Assembly: GCA_041658205.1 (NCBI GenBank)
Contig: JBBAAO010000001.1
Location: 744,001-808,000 of the forward strand
Source: Bacteroidota bacterium
Lineage (GTDB): Bacteria; Bacteroidota; Ignavibacteria; UBA10030; UBA8401
Length of the DNA: 64,000 nucleotides
Direction of reading: 5' to 3'
The notes under the pieces were generated by a model that saw only the letters and a list, made by a program, of their open reading frames with translations, had not been told where the DNA came from and searched no databases. Below, in pieces: positions 34,856 through 43,613 of this stretch (position 1 is its first letter; each line of letters starts with the position of its first letter). The position numbers and the translations under genes were made by a program.

Positions 34856-34884
34856 TTTATCCCGACCATTCGGTCATTTATCCC
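34856..34884 (+). promoter_or_regulatory. Direct repeat TTTATCCC x2 spaced by 21 bp, candidate LytTR site
   Basis: TTTATCCC occurs at 34856-34863 and 34877-34884, exactly two helical turns apart, with an inverted GACC-attc-GGTC (34864-34875) between. LytTR regulators typically bind such same-face direct repeats. A possible -10 (TAGATT) lies at 34915-34920. Confidence 0.45.
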
Positions 34885-34965
34885 CAAACGGTAACTTTTT
34901 TCTTTTCTGTGGCGTAGATTGTTCCATTCAAAAAACTCACTACTACAATTTACAAGGATAAATAT

Positions 34966-37434
34966 ATGCGCAAATATCTTCTGTTAATGTTCATTGTTAC
35001 AACTGTATTATCGGCAAATATTCGTAAGGTGCCGGCAGATTTTGCAACGATTCAATCTGGAATCAACGCATCTTCGAATGGTGATACAGTTGTCGTGTAT
35101 CCTGGAACGTATTTTGAAAACGTAATTTTCCGTGGAAAAAAAATCGTTCTCACCAGCCGCTATTATGAATCGAAAGATGTCAGCTTTATTTCTTCCACCA
35201 TCATCAATGGGAGCACACCGGCGCAACCTGATAGTGCCAGTTGTGTGTTGATCATCAACGGAGAAGATTCAACAACCGTGTTGCAGGGATTTACGCTCAC
35301 TGGCGGGAAAGGGACAAAATGGCTGGACGAACATGGTGCAGGAGTTTATCGTGAAGGGGGCGGAGTTCTTACAGCGTTAACGTCTCCGGTTATTCGGAAT
35401 AATTATATTTTTAATAATGAAGCGGTGAATTCGTCAGGAATACGGGGTGCGGGCGGTGGCGGAATTCGCTCCGGTGATGGTGCACCGAAGATTTATCAAA
35501 ATGTGATCATGATGAATAGAGCAATGTATGGCGCCGGTATCGTGCTAAATTATTGCGACGGAGCAGTTGTAAAAAATAATATTATCTATAACAATAAGGT
35601 AGACAATTATTCTTCGGGTGCACCCACGTTTGGCGGAGGCGGTATCTGGATTAATGATGTTTTATCCGCACAAAGCCCGGCGAATGTAATTCAAAATAAT
35701 ACGTTCTTTATGAATTTTTCCGTTGATCGCGGCAGTTCTCCAGCAGGCGCGGGAGCGGCGATCCTGGCATGGAATGGTGCAAAAGTGATTATCAGGAATA
35801 ATCTCATGTGGGAAAATCATTTTGCATCTCAGTTAGGACCTGTTGCCATCATTGCCAGCACAGCAACAATCGATTATAATAGCAGCATGAATGCAATTGG
35901 TGGAACAAATACGCTCATTGTAGAGCCAAAATTTGCAGACAGTAGTTTTTATTTATCAACTTCTTCTACTTTAATTGATGCCGGTGATCCAGCAACACAA
36001 TATAATGATCTTGAAAATCTTTCTTCGCTGGGAAATGCGAAATTTCCTTCTCGAGGTGCTTTACGCAATGATCTTGGCGCGTATGGCGGACCAGGCGCAG
36101 TGCAATTTCCAGAATTTAACCGAACACTTCTATTTGTCCCCTCAACGACTTTTAGTTTTGATGTAGTTTTTCCCGGACAAATAAAAACAATCACCGCATA
36201 TTATTGGAGCCATGGAACAATTCCTTTAAAGATCGACAGCATACGAATCCGTGGTGGCAACACTGCGGCAATATCCTATTCTCACGCTGCTCCCAAAACA
36301 TACAAGTTGACTGAATATGATACGATAAAGATCACGTGGAGTCCTTCTGCCCCGTCAATATTAAACGATACTATATTCATTTATCACAATGATCTTACTC
36401 AAGCAAATCCGGCGAAGATTATACTTACGGGAAAATCATATACAATCACTGCTGCCCAAAATGGAGTGATGTACGCTTTCTCCGGTGCAACGGATGTTGC
36501 AAAAATGTATACCGTGGATTCTGCAAACGGAAGTGTTTCTGCGCAAGGCTCTACGGGATATCAGTCCGTCATAAGTGCGCGAATCAATCCTAAAACGAAA
36601 GAGATTATCGCGTTGGCAACCTCAACTGCTGGGACGAAACTTATCCGAGTCAGTTCGATTGGGGCAGATAATCTTCCGCTTTCAACCATCACAATCGCAA
36701 ATCCGAAAGGGATGGCATTCAAATCGGATGGCACACTATTGATTGGTGCTTTCAATGGTTCAATTTATTCGGTGGATATCAATACCGGTACTGCAACGGT
36801 TGTGGCGACGACAGGTGGATTGAGGTTGTCAGGACTTGCGTATCATCCGTTGACAGGAATATTGTGGGCATCCGTCCGCCCAACATCCACCGGGAAAGAT
36901 AATATTTATAAGATCAATTTAGCGAACGGAACAACAACTCTCGTCGGTTCGACCGGTTTCGGTATTTCGACGAAAGACATTACATTTGATCATAAGGGAA
37001 GATTGTTCGGAGTTATTGATACGACCGGATCGCAGAGTTATCTGGTTAGCATTGATACATCATCCGGAAAGGGAAAAGTGATCGGCGGAATGACCACAAA
37101 AGGAATTGAAGCGATAGATCTTCAATCATATTTTATCACAAAGGTGTCGCCGTCTGTTACGACAAGTCCTCTGGAATTTTCGTTGGACCAGAACTATCCA
37201 AATCCGTTTAATCCAAGCACAACTATTGGATTCACTGTGAAGACTTCTGGTTTCACTTCGATAACAGTTTTTGACATACTTGGGAAACAGATTGCTACGG
37301 TAGTCAATGAATATCTCACCGCTGGAAAGTATACTGTTAATTTTAACGCCGAAAAATTATCAAGTGGGTTATATTTTTATTCCATCAGATCCGGAAAATT
37401 CGTCACCACAAAGAAAATGATATTAATGAAATAG
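34966..37434 (+). CDS. Secreted right-handed beta-helix protein with T9SS sorting tail
   Basis: An 822-residue protein with a signal peptide (about 1-16). Residues about 20-340 form a parallel beta-helix of the NosD/pectate-lyase-like type, with ATIQSGINASSNGDTVVVYPGTYFENV, VLQGFTLTGGKG, and repeated 'ViqNNtf' rungs (NNIIYNNK, NNLMWENH). Residues about 390-480 are an Ig-like 'HASH/choice-of-anchor' domain. Residues about 490-715 are propeller-like with GSTGYQS and GTATVVATTGGLRLSGLAYHP. The end is QNYPNPFNPSTTIGF ... KKMILMK. It is probably surface-attached and carbohydrate-related, but no catalytic residues can be assigned. Confidence 0.82.
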   Translation: MRKYLLLMFIVTTVLSANIRKVPADFATIQSGINASSNGDTVVVYPGTYFENVIFRGKKIVLTSRYYESKDVSFISSTIINGSTPAQPDSASCVLIINGEDSTTVLQGFTLTGGKGTKWLDEHGAGVYREGGGVLTALTSPVIRNNYIFNNEAVNSSGIRGAGGGGIRSGDGAPKIYQNVIMMNRAMYGAGIVLNYCDGAVVKNNIIYNNKVDNYSSGAPTFGGGGIWINDVLSAQSPANVIQNNTFFMNFSVDRGSSPAGAGAAILAWNGAKVIIRNNLMWENHFASQLGPVAIIASTATIDYNSSMNAIGGTNTLIVEPKFADSSFYLSTSSTLIDAGDPATQYNDLENLSSLGNAKFPSRGALRNDLGAYGGPGAVQFPEFNRTLLFVPSTTFSFDVVFPGQIKTITAYYWSHGTIPLKIDSIRIRGGNTAAISYSHAAPKTYKLTEYDTIKITWSPSAPSILNDTIFIYHNDLTQANPAKIILTGKSYTITAAQNGVMYAFSGATDVAKMYTVDSANGSVSAQGSTGYQSVISARINPKTKEIIALATSTAGTKLIRVSSIGADNLPLSTITIANPKGMAFKSDGTLLIGAFNGSIYSVDINTGTATVVATTGGLRLSGLAYHPLTGILWASVRPTSTGKDNIYKINLANGTTTLVGSTGFGISTKDITFDHKGRLFGVIDTTGSQSYLVSIDTSSGKGKVIGGMTTKGIEAIDLQSYFITKVSPSVTTSPLEFSLDQNYPNPFNPSTTIGFTVKTSGFTSITVFDILGKQIATVVNEYLTAGKYTVNFNAEKLSSGLYFYSIRSGKFVTTKKMILMK

Positions 37435-37458
37435 TAGAACATAACGAAGGGACTCCTT

Positions 37459-38298
37459 ATGAAAAAAATATTTGCTCTTTTAATTTTTGCGTCACTATCA
37501 TTTTCTCAACCAGATCCCGTGGCTGTGGATCTGGCCAATGCTGAACGTGCCTTTTCCACTGCTTCCGAAAAATATGGCATCAAGGAATCGTTTCTGCAAT
37601 TTCTTTCGGATGATTGTGTCATGTTCAATCCGTATCCGGTAAATGGTAAAGATTTATACCGAAGTCGCCCGGAAAATTCGGCACTGCTTACCTGGTATCC
37701 GACGTTTGTTGAAGTATCTGCCTCGGGTGATTTCGGCATCTCAACCGGACCGTGGGAATATCGTAAATCAAAAAAGGATGAAAATGTTTCGTATGGACAT
37801 TATTTTTCTGTTTGGAAAAAACAGTCGGATGGAACATGGAAAGTCACTGTCGACAACGGCATCAATTATCCTAAAGAAAAAAAGCAAAAGGAAAATGATG
37901 TTGTTACAAGATTAATACCGCACAAAATCAATAAAAATACTGGAGAAAATACTGGCACCGAATTATTAGATGCAGAGCACGCTTTTATTCAGTCAGTAAA
38001 GAAAAACGGAATTGTAAAATCGTATGAAAAATTTGCAGCTTCCAATATGCAGGTATTTCGTCAGGGGACTTTTCCAGTAAAACAAAAAGAGAACGGGATA
38101 AAATATATTAAGAATGCCAGTCACCAGACGGACTTTTCACCGATGGCAACACAAATTGCCGCATCGGGAGATTTGGGATACACGTATGGATTTTCGATTG
38201 ATGCCAAGAAAGATTCAAGCGGCTACATTCGGGTTTGGAGAAAAGAAAAGGGATGGAAGATCGCGTTTGATCTTCTTGAGTCGTTTAAGCGAAATTAA
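37459..38298 (+). CDS. Exported protein with two DUF4440/SnoaL-like domains
   Basis: The 279-residue protein has a signal peptide (about 1-16, ending LSFSQ) and two NTF2-like (SnoaL/DUF4440) units, about 20-138 and 170-277. Each begins with 'A.rAF..a....G....f..F...d..vF' (LANAERAFSTASEKYGIKESFLQF and LDAEHAFIQSVKKNGIVKSYEKF) and ends with a 'GDxGyt.G....' strand and a 'W....W.K..GWKia.D' segment. No catalytic residues are clear. The role is unknown; such domains often bind small hydrophobic ligands. It follows the beta-helix gene by 24 bases and could be in one operon with it. Confidence 0.72.
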   Translation: MKKIFALLIFASLSFSQPDPVAVDLANAERAFSTASEKYGIKESFLQFLSDDCVMFNPYPVNGKDLYRSRPENSALLTWYPTFVEVSASGDFGISTGPWEYRKSKKDENVSYGHYFSVWKKQSDGTWKVTVDNGINYPKEKKQKENDVVTRLIPHKINKNTGENTGTELLDAEHAFIQSVKKNGIVKSYEKFAASNMQVFRQGTFPVKQKENGIKYIKNASHQTDFSPMATQIAASGDLGYTYGFSIDAKKDSSGYIRVWRKEKGWKIAFDLLESFKRN

Positions 38299-38300
38299 TT

Positions 38301-38507
38301 CCAATTGTAACTACTCAGCGTTTATAATTTTTTACCACTAAAACACGAAAACACCAAATATCACCAACCTTTTTTGGGCAATGGTTCAAATTCTTTTTGT
38401 GCACTTTCGTGTTTTCGTCCCTGCCCGACTCGTTGTTTGGCGGGATTGGGTGGCATGTTTTAAATATTTATGTACTTCTGCTGAGTAGTTGCTTTCAATT
38501 GTAGAGA
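38301..38507. repeat. Palindromic element A with 11-bp terminal inverted repeats
   Basis: AACTACTCAGC (38309-38319) is perfectly matched by GCTGAGTAGTT (38480-38490), with CAATTGT just outside both arms. Inside are a second inverted pair, AAAACACGAAA (38340-38350) and TTTCGTGTTTT (38405-38415). It has no ORF. The nested arms and ~200-base size suggest a non-autonomous mobile repeat. The inner core also occurs at 32930-32940. Confidence 0.6.
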
Positions 38508-38525
38508 AATATGAAAACTCACTTC

Positions 38526-38819
38526 TGTCCAAAATAAATTGGGCAAATATATTTTGATAACAAGTAGTAAACCCCCTTTGCTGTATTGTAGAGAGCGTAA
38601 TAAAGTGCGTGGGTGCGAAATTTAGGAGGATTGAGCGAATGGGAAAGCGATGAATGACGGGACTTTTGATGGCGCGATTCGCACCATCAACGGGCAAGAG
38701 CGAACGGGATTCATCGCGCGCGTTAAATTTCGTAAGGAGTTCTTTTGCTTCTTTTCTTGCTCCGTCAAGAAAAGAAGAGAGTGAAGAATCTTGTTGTTTT
38801 TATCAATGTATTTTGGACA
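38526..38819. mobile_element. MITE-like element B with 16-bp terminal inverted repeats
   Basis: The left end TGTCCAAAATAAATTG and the right end, read on the minus strand as TGTCCAAAATACATTG, differ at one base of 16, defining an element of 294 bases. Inside are nested inverted repeats: CGAAATTTA (38616-38624)/TAAATTTCG (38724-38732), GCGATGAAT (38647-38655)/ATTCATCGC (38709-38717) and GATGG (38668-38672)/CCATC (38684-38688). A perfect 12-bp hairpin CTTCTTTTCTTG (38748-38759)/CAAGAAAAGAAG (38766-38777) follows. No transposase is present, and no clear target-site duplication is seen. The right end stops six bases before the start codon of the next gene. Confidence 0.68.
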
Positions 38820-38825
38820 AGCCTG

Positions 38826-39482
38826 ATGAAAACTCTAATAATGCTTTTTAAGGTGTTATTAATTATTACTCAAGCGAGAAGTCAAGATATTTCGTTGATT
38901 GCGAAGAATCTTGAAGGGATCGATGTGAAAATTGAAGAGGTGACCTACAAATCAAAAACGGCAATTCGTTTAACCGAATCTCCGGAGGCTGCTGAAAATC
39001 TTGCAATCGTAAAAGGTATCCAATTTACGGATGGTACAATAACCGCCGAACTTGCCGGCAGTCCGCTTCCGAGTGCAAATAATTCTGCGCGCGGATTCAT
39101 CGGAGTGGCATTTCGTGTAAAGAAAGGGGATACGATTCGATATGACTGTTTCTATCTTCGTCCGACAAACGGAAGAGCTGATGATCAAATCCGAAGGAAT
39201 CATTCAACACAATATATTGCCCATCCCGAATATCCATGGTTTCGGCTTCGGAAGGAATTTCCGAGCATGTACGAATCGTACGTTGATATTGTCGAGGGGG
39301 AGTGGACTAAGATAAAAATTGAAGTAAAAGGAAAACAGGCAAAACTCTATGTGAACGATGCCGAGCAGCCATCGCTGATTGTGAATTCTCTTCTTAATGC
39401 CGAATCAACAGGAGGAATAGCATTATGGGTTGGTCAAGGTACGGATGGATATTTTAGAAATCTGAAGGTGACAAAAAATTAA
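38826..39482 (+). CDS. Secreted LamG/DUF1080-like concanavalin-fold protein
   Basis: From ATG 38826 the protein has 218 residues and a short signal peptide (MKTLIMLFKVLLIITQARSQ). The rest resembles a 3-keto-disaccharide hydrolase/LamG-type jelly-roll: FTDGTITAELAG, GFIGVAFRVKKGDTIRYDCFYLRP, GEWTKIKIEVKGKQAKLYVN and GGIALWVGQGTDGYFRNLKV. A sugar-binding or sugar-cleaving role is possible, but no active site is assigned. An in-frame extension upstream to 38745 would run through the MITE-like element and is rejected. The promoter and ribosome site probably lie in the right end of that element. Confidence 0.75.
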   Translation: MKTLIMLFKVLLIITQARSQDISLIAKNLEGIDVKIEEVTYKSKTAIRLTESPEAAENLAIVKGIQFTDGTITAELAGSPLPSANNSARGFIGVAFRVKKGDTIRYDCFYLRPTNGRADDQIRRNHSTQYIAHPEYPWFRLRKEFPSMYESYVDIVEGEWTKIKIEVKGKQAKLYVNDAEQPSLIVNSLLNAESTGGIALWVGQGTDGYFRNLKVTKN

Positions 39483-39496
39483 TTACTCCGATCAAC

Positions 39497-39540
39497 AAAA
39501 AAATCAAGAAGTACTTCACGAGTGGTGAAGAACTTCTTGA
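39497..39540 (-). terminator. Strong terminator of the minus-strand propeller gene, possibly bidirectional
   Basis: TCAAGAAGTACTTCAC (39504-39519) pairs with GTGAAGAACTTCTTGA (39525-39540) with one mismatch in 16 and a five-base loop. On the minus strand it is followed by seven Ts (the A-run at 39497-39503). It separates two convergent genes and may also stop + strand transcripts. Confidence 0.85.
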
Positions 39541-39549
39541 ACAAAACAA

Positions 39550-41385
39550 TTATTTCAATTTGTATTCGATAACGTTTTGAATTTCAGGGAGTGTGTGCAG
39601 TCGATCAGGCGTTAGATAAAGTTGAACAAATCCTGAATTCTCTCTCTGAGAAAATGTTTTTATCCACGCCGTCGCATTTCCCCGCTCATCAATTGCAAGC
39701 GCTTTTGTTACATCGCCGATCGACATCCCTGTTATAGCTGTAAATGGATTCCTTAATCCCCATCGTTTTCCTTCATCAGTAATGAACGATGCGTAGAATC
39801 CTCCATGCGTTCTCAAATCTTTAAATCGGTAAGAAATCCCTGTCTGTTGTTTCGCCTGATCAAAATTAATTGCAGTAACTTGTTTTTTGGAACTATCCAA
39901 TTGATATGCAGCAGGATTCATTCCAAGCAAAACGATTCTTCCTCCCGATTTTAGGTAGGCCTGCAAAATGTTTGAGCCGAGTGTGTCATTGGTTAATGAT
40001 GGAAGAAAATAGTTTGTGGCAAACACCAGTACGGAGGCGGTATCGCTGTGTATTCTTTTCAGAAGATAATCTTTCACATCGGTTTCATCATAAAATTCAT
40101 ACCCTTCTTTAATGAAGTAATCGCGCACGTACACATCCATCCCGCTTCGGAACGATTGTAGTACCGGATCCTTCATCCAAAACACTGCTCTTTTTACATC
40201 CAGAAGTGAAGTTTTTTCTTTTGTCTGTGTTTCCAGTGAATAAAGATATCCATCGTCGCTTCCAACATACGCCATGTTTTTTTTGAGAAATGGAGAGGAA
40301 AAAATTTGTGGTCCTATCTTAAACCGCCATAATTCTTTTCCTGTTTCAAGATCGAGCGAATAGACGTAACCATCATTGCTGGGAATAACCACGAATCCGT
40401 TTTCGGAAATTGCTGGTGAAGCCCACACTGTCGCCTGTGTCATAAAACGCCAAAGTTCTTTCCCATTATGGATAGTAATCGCATGAATAAACCTCCCATC
40501 CGATGTTCCGGTAACAAGAATGTCATTTTTTACTGCAACCGTTGAAATGACCCATGAAACCGCATAATCGAAGTTCCATAATTGTTTCCCGGAGGATTTA
40601 TCTAATGCATATAAATATCCGTCTCTTCCCCCGACAAACAGTTTTTTATCATACAGTGTGGGTGATGCTATCACCGCTTTTCTGTCAAAACCAAAGTTTT
40701 CATTATCAAGCGTATCACCAATGGTTGAAAATTGCCATTGCAAATTGCCAGTCATTTTATTTAAGGCAAACACTTTTCCTGCACAATCGCCAAAATAGAT
40801 ATTTACTTCATCGATGGCTGGTGTTGAACGGATAAGAGAGGATGTTTTAAATTTCCAGAGTTCTTTTCCATCCTTTTGATGTAAAGAATACAAATTACCA
40901 TCGGCGCTGCCGATATAGATCTTTCCATTTTCGATAGAGGGTGAACCGATGTAATAATCAAATCCCCAATCGTAGGGAAGAGCTATTCCTAGATTCTTTT
41001 TCCAGAGAAGCTTGCCGCGTGTAATTTCCACAGCATAAAGATTATTCTTCCGACAGGAGAAATAGGCTGTTCCATTAACAATTGCAGGTGTAGAACTTAT
41101 AGAACCATCGGCATGAAATTTCCAGAGTTCTTTTCCTTCTTCCGATAGACAGTATAAAAATCCATCGGTCGAACCGATGATGATTTTATTGCCAACGACA
41201 ACGGGTGTTGATCGAACCGCACCGTCCGTCTTAAATTTCCATTTCAGTTCAACATTATTGTGAATACTTGTGTTTGTATAGACACCAAGATGAAGATTTC
41301 CAATCTGAAATTGAGCAGTACTGCTTGTAGATAAAAAAAACATGATCGAACAAACGAGAATAATGGTTTTGAAAATATGTTTCAT
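39550..41385 (-). CDS. Exported PQQ-type beta-propeller protein with C-terminal Rossmann-like domain
   Basis: The 611-residue protein has a signal peptide (about 1-24). About seven PQQ/BamB-type blades cover residues 45-390, each with a variant of 'GkelWkFkt.g.v.sSPav..g.vy.Gs.DG.lYaLd' (GFLYCLSEEGKELWKF, GNLYSLHQKDGKELWKF and so on). After that, about 400-611 (AVFWMKDPVLQSFRSGMDVYVRDYFIKEG, VLVFATNYFLPS and YLKSGGRIVLLGMNP) looks like a glutamine-amidotransferase/ThuA-like alpha-beta domain. No PQQ-dehydrogenase active site is visible, so it is more likely structural or sensory. ATTTC-type boxes lie upstream on its strand at 41428-41485. Confidence 0.82.
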   Translation of the reverse strand: MKHIFKTIILVCSIMFFLSTSSTAQFQIGNLHLGVYTNTSIHNNVELKWKFKTDGAVRSTPVVVGNKIIIGSTDGFLYCLSEEGKELWKFHADGSISSTPAIVNGTAYFSCRKNNLYAVEITRGKLLWKKNLGIALPYDWGFDYYIGSPSIENGKIYIGSADGNLYSLHQKDGKELWKFKTSSLIRSTPAIDEVNIYFGDCAGKVFALNKMTGNLQWQFSTIGDTLDNENFGFDRKAVIASPTLYDKKLFVGGRDGYLYALDKSSGKQLWNFDYAVSWVISTVAVKNDILVTGTSDGRFIHAITIHNGKELWRFMTQATVWASPAISENGFVVIPSNDGYVYSLDLETGKELWRFKIGPQIFSSPFLKKNMAYVGSDDGYLYSLETQTKEKTSLLDVKRAVFWMKDPVLQSFRSGMDVYVRDYFIKEGYEFYDETDVKDYLLKRIHSDTASVLVFATNYFLPSLTNDTLGSNILQAYLKSGGRIVLLGMNPAAYQLDSSKKQVTAINFDQAKQQTGISYRFKDLRTHGGFYASFITDEGKRWGLRNPFTAITGMSIGDVTKALAIDERGNATAWIKTFSQRENSGFVQLYLTPDRLHTLPEIQNVIEYKLK

Positions 41386-41517
41386 GGGGAATCCTTGTTA
41401 GATGCAAAAATACATGTTGCACTCGTGGTGGGTGAAATGCTTTGATGGCAATAGATTGATCGCGAGAGAAATGTATCGATGAAATGAATTCGTTTCAATA
41501 CACAATTGTAGAAAAAG

Positions 41518-42141
41518 TTATTCTTTCAGACGCTTGAAAATTGCATATCGTGTTCCGAACTGAACCGGTTTTGTGAATTCGTTTCGTCCCAATCTTGCCA
41601 GCATGTTCTTGATGTGCTCGGGATAAATCAGAATATTCACCGTGCCGATTTTTCCTTCCTTCTCTTTCGATTCTCCGATGGAATATTGAACCACAACTTC
41701 ACTGAATGGTATCCCATGCTCAAGATGTGCAAATGCTGAATCTGCCTCTTCAGCTGTTTTACACAATATCTCGCCGAGAATAACATACTGTGGTTCAGAG
41801 AATCTTACCACCGCTGTTTGGCGAAGCCAAATGCTGATGGGTGTATCGCCGCTGAGCGCAGGAGTGTATCTCCACTTGTAGATTGCTGCCATTGCTGCAG
41901 AATCCCAATCGATACTTCCGCTGCTGTTTAAAAGACGGACATCGCTGACAGCTCCCTCTTTTGAGACATACATTTCCAAAGAGATTTTAAGTGTTGCTGA
42001 TGTTATCGGTTTTGGATATGCAGGAAGTGGATGTTGGTATATTAATTGGGGAAGGATGAAATCTGTTGTTTGTTCCGCGGATGAACAGGCCGCAAAAAAT
42101 CCCGCGAGAATGAGCGAGATAAAAACTAAAAGAGGTTTCAT
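41518..42141 (-). CDS. Lipoprotein combining a TonB C-terminal-like domain and a parvulin-like domain
   Basis: ATG 42141 is preferred because a perfect GGAGG ribosome site precedes it and it directly begins a lipoprotein signal (MKPLLVFISLILAGFFAACSS). Residues about 35-115 resemble a TonB C-terminal domain (LPAYPKPITSATLKISLEMYVSKEGAVSDVRLLNSSG, then AAIYKWRYTPAL). Residues about 122-207 resemble a PpiC/parvulin rotamase (ILCKTAEEADSAFAHLEHGIPFSEVVVQYSIGES, then GRNEFTKPVQFGTRYAIFKRL). It is anchored by a lipid rather than a TonB helix, so it probably does not energise receptors. An envelope-assembly role is a guess. Confidence 0.68.
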   Translation of the reverse strand: MKPLLVFISLILAGFFAACSSAEQTTDFILPQLIYQHPLPAYPKPITSATLKISLEMYVSKEGAVSDVRLLNSSGSIDWDSAAMAAIYKWRYTPALSGDTPISIWLRQTAVVRFSEPQYVILGEILCKTAEEADSAFAHLEHGIPFSEVVVQYSIGESKEKEGKIGTVNILIYPEHIKNMLARLGRNEFTKPVQFGTRYAIFKRLKE

Positions 42142-42276
42142 GGTGACCTCCGTTTTTTGTACTATACAAATGTACCAATTCGTTGATCGAAATTCCATCT
42201 ATTGGACAATCCTATTGACCTAACGTTGAATCGGAGTGTCTCGTCCTTTGGTTACTGGAAATGAGTCGGGATTACA

Positions 42277-43527
42277 TTATTGTTTTTCCAATAAAACCAT
42301 CATTTCAATTTCTCCTGTTCCCGGAAACATATCGAATGGCTGTGCTTTTACGGGGTGATATCCACACTGTTTCCAGATGCGCAATTCTTTTTCGATAATG
42401 CCGGAGTTGCAGAAGATATGCACTACTTTTTCCGGTTGCTGTTCTGCAAGAAATTCAATCACACCTTCTCCCGTTCCGTTCCGCGGGGGATCAATAAGGA
42501 ATTTCAGATTGGGGTGTTCCAATTTAAAGAATCGAGCAAGACTGTCTGCGGAAATATCTGCCGCATGGAAACGGACATTATTCAATTTATTTCGTTGTGC
42601 ATTATCAACTGCATCATGAATGGAGCTTCGTGAGAGTTCTATGCCAATCACATTTTTCACTTTTGTGGAGAGCGACAATGAAAATAATCCATAACCGCAA
42701 TACAGATCATACAAAATGTCATTCTTTGAAAGGGCAAGAAAAGTATTCGCCGCATTAATGAACTGTTCCAGGATGGAATGATTTGTCTGTGAAAATGAAA
42801 GTGGTGAATAGAGAAATTTTACATTCCCGACTTTATGGAGGAGTGAATCATTTCCATAGATCTTTGTCATCGGCTTTGGATTTGATTGCACCCCTTTTCT
42901 GGGAGTTCCGGAAAGATAATATTTTGATCGCTCTTCATCGACAAACACATACACTCCTGTGACATTTTTTGCTTTGAACGTGAGCGATTTCGAAAGCGCA
43001 TTTACCTCCCGTCGATTAGAGGAAGAAAAATGATTCATATTGAAGATGACAATGGCTTCTCGATCGTCCCCTTTAACGATAACATAGTTGAATTCTTTCA
43101 CGAGAGTAGATTGCTCTTTCCGCTGCAAAATCTCCTGAATAACAGTGTAAATGTGTGCATGCGATTTTGGTTCAATCACACATTCACCGATATCCATCGG
43201 ATAACTTTTTGCGGAATCATCATCCACGCCGATCAAACCGAGGAAAAACCGGTATCCCACAATAAACGCTTTCCGTTTACTGACCGTTCGATAATTACGA
43301 CCTAACGGTGAAGTAATGAGAGGCTCACAGGAAAGAGATGTTCCGAGTGAATTCCAGAATTCATCGATCGCTCCCTGTTTGTTCTTTAATTCCTCAGCAT
43401 AATCAATCTTGGAAGAAAAACAGAGGGAGCAGCGCTGTTGTTTAGTGGTTTGGCATTCGCCTTCATGGAGACTTCGGGAAGGATGTTTTGATGAAGCTTG
43501 TGTCAGCAGTTCGGAGAGTGTTTTCAA
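42277..43527 (-). CDS. 23S rRNA/tRNA uracil-5-methyltransferase family protein (RlmC/RlmD/TrmA)
   Basis: SAM-dependent RNA m5U methyltransferase. The SAM-binding motif is FLLYDLYCGYGLFSLSL-like (DLYCGYGLFSLSLS), followed by GIELSRSSIHDAVDNAQRN, the FLIDPPRNG catalytic loop and FCNSG, whose Cys is the expected nucleophile (family form SCNP). Near the N-terminus, Cys residues in GECQTTKQQRCSLC suggest an iron-sulfur cluster, as in RlmD. No clear N-terminal TRAM domain is seen. The start is TTG 43527. The altered FCNSG instead of SCNP is unusual, so the exact target (rRNA or tRNA) is left open. Confidence 0.83.
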   Translation of the reverse strand: MKTLSELLTQASSKHPSRSLHEGECQTTKQQRCSLCFSSKIDYAEELKNKQGAIDEFWNSLGTSLSCEPLITSPLGRNYRTVSKRKAFIVGYRFFLGLIGVDDDSAKSYPMDIGECVIEPKSHAHIYTVIQEILQRKEQSTLVKEFNYVIVKGDDREAIVIFNMNHFSSSNRREVNALSKSLTFKAKNVTGVYVFVDEERSKYYLSGTPRKGVQSNPKPMTKIYGNDSLLHKVGNVKFLYSPLSFSQTNHSILEQFINAANTFLALSKNDILYDLYCGYGLFSLSLSTKVKNVIGIELSRSSIHDAVDNAQRNKLNNVRFHAADISADSLARFFKLEHPNLKFLIDPPRNGTGEGVIEFLAEQQPEKVVHIFCNSGIIEKELRIWKQCGYHPVKAQPFDMFPGTGEIEMMVLLEKQ

Positions 43528-43613
43528 AGGATTTTTTAATCAATCAAGTATTCTATAATAAGTGAATCTCTGTTTTCAACTTACGTCAATTGTTCGTACA
43601 TTTCAATCAGAAT

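Noticed and set aside
38654..38851. 65-codon open frame inside the MITE-like element
   Set aside because: It runs through nested inverted repeats and the 12-bp hairpin; no ribosome site and no recognisable protein.
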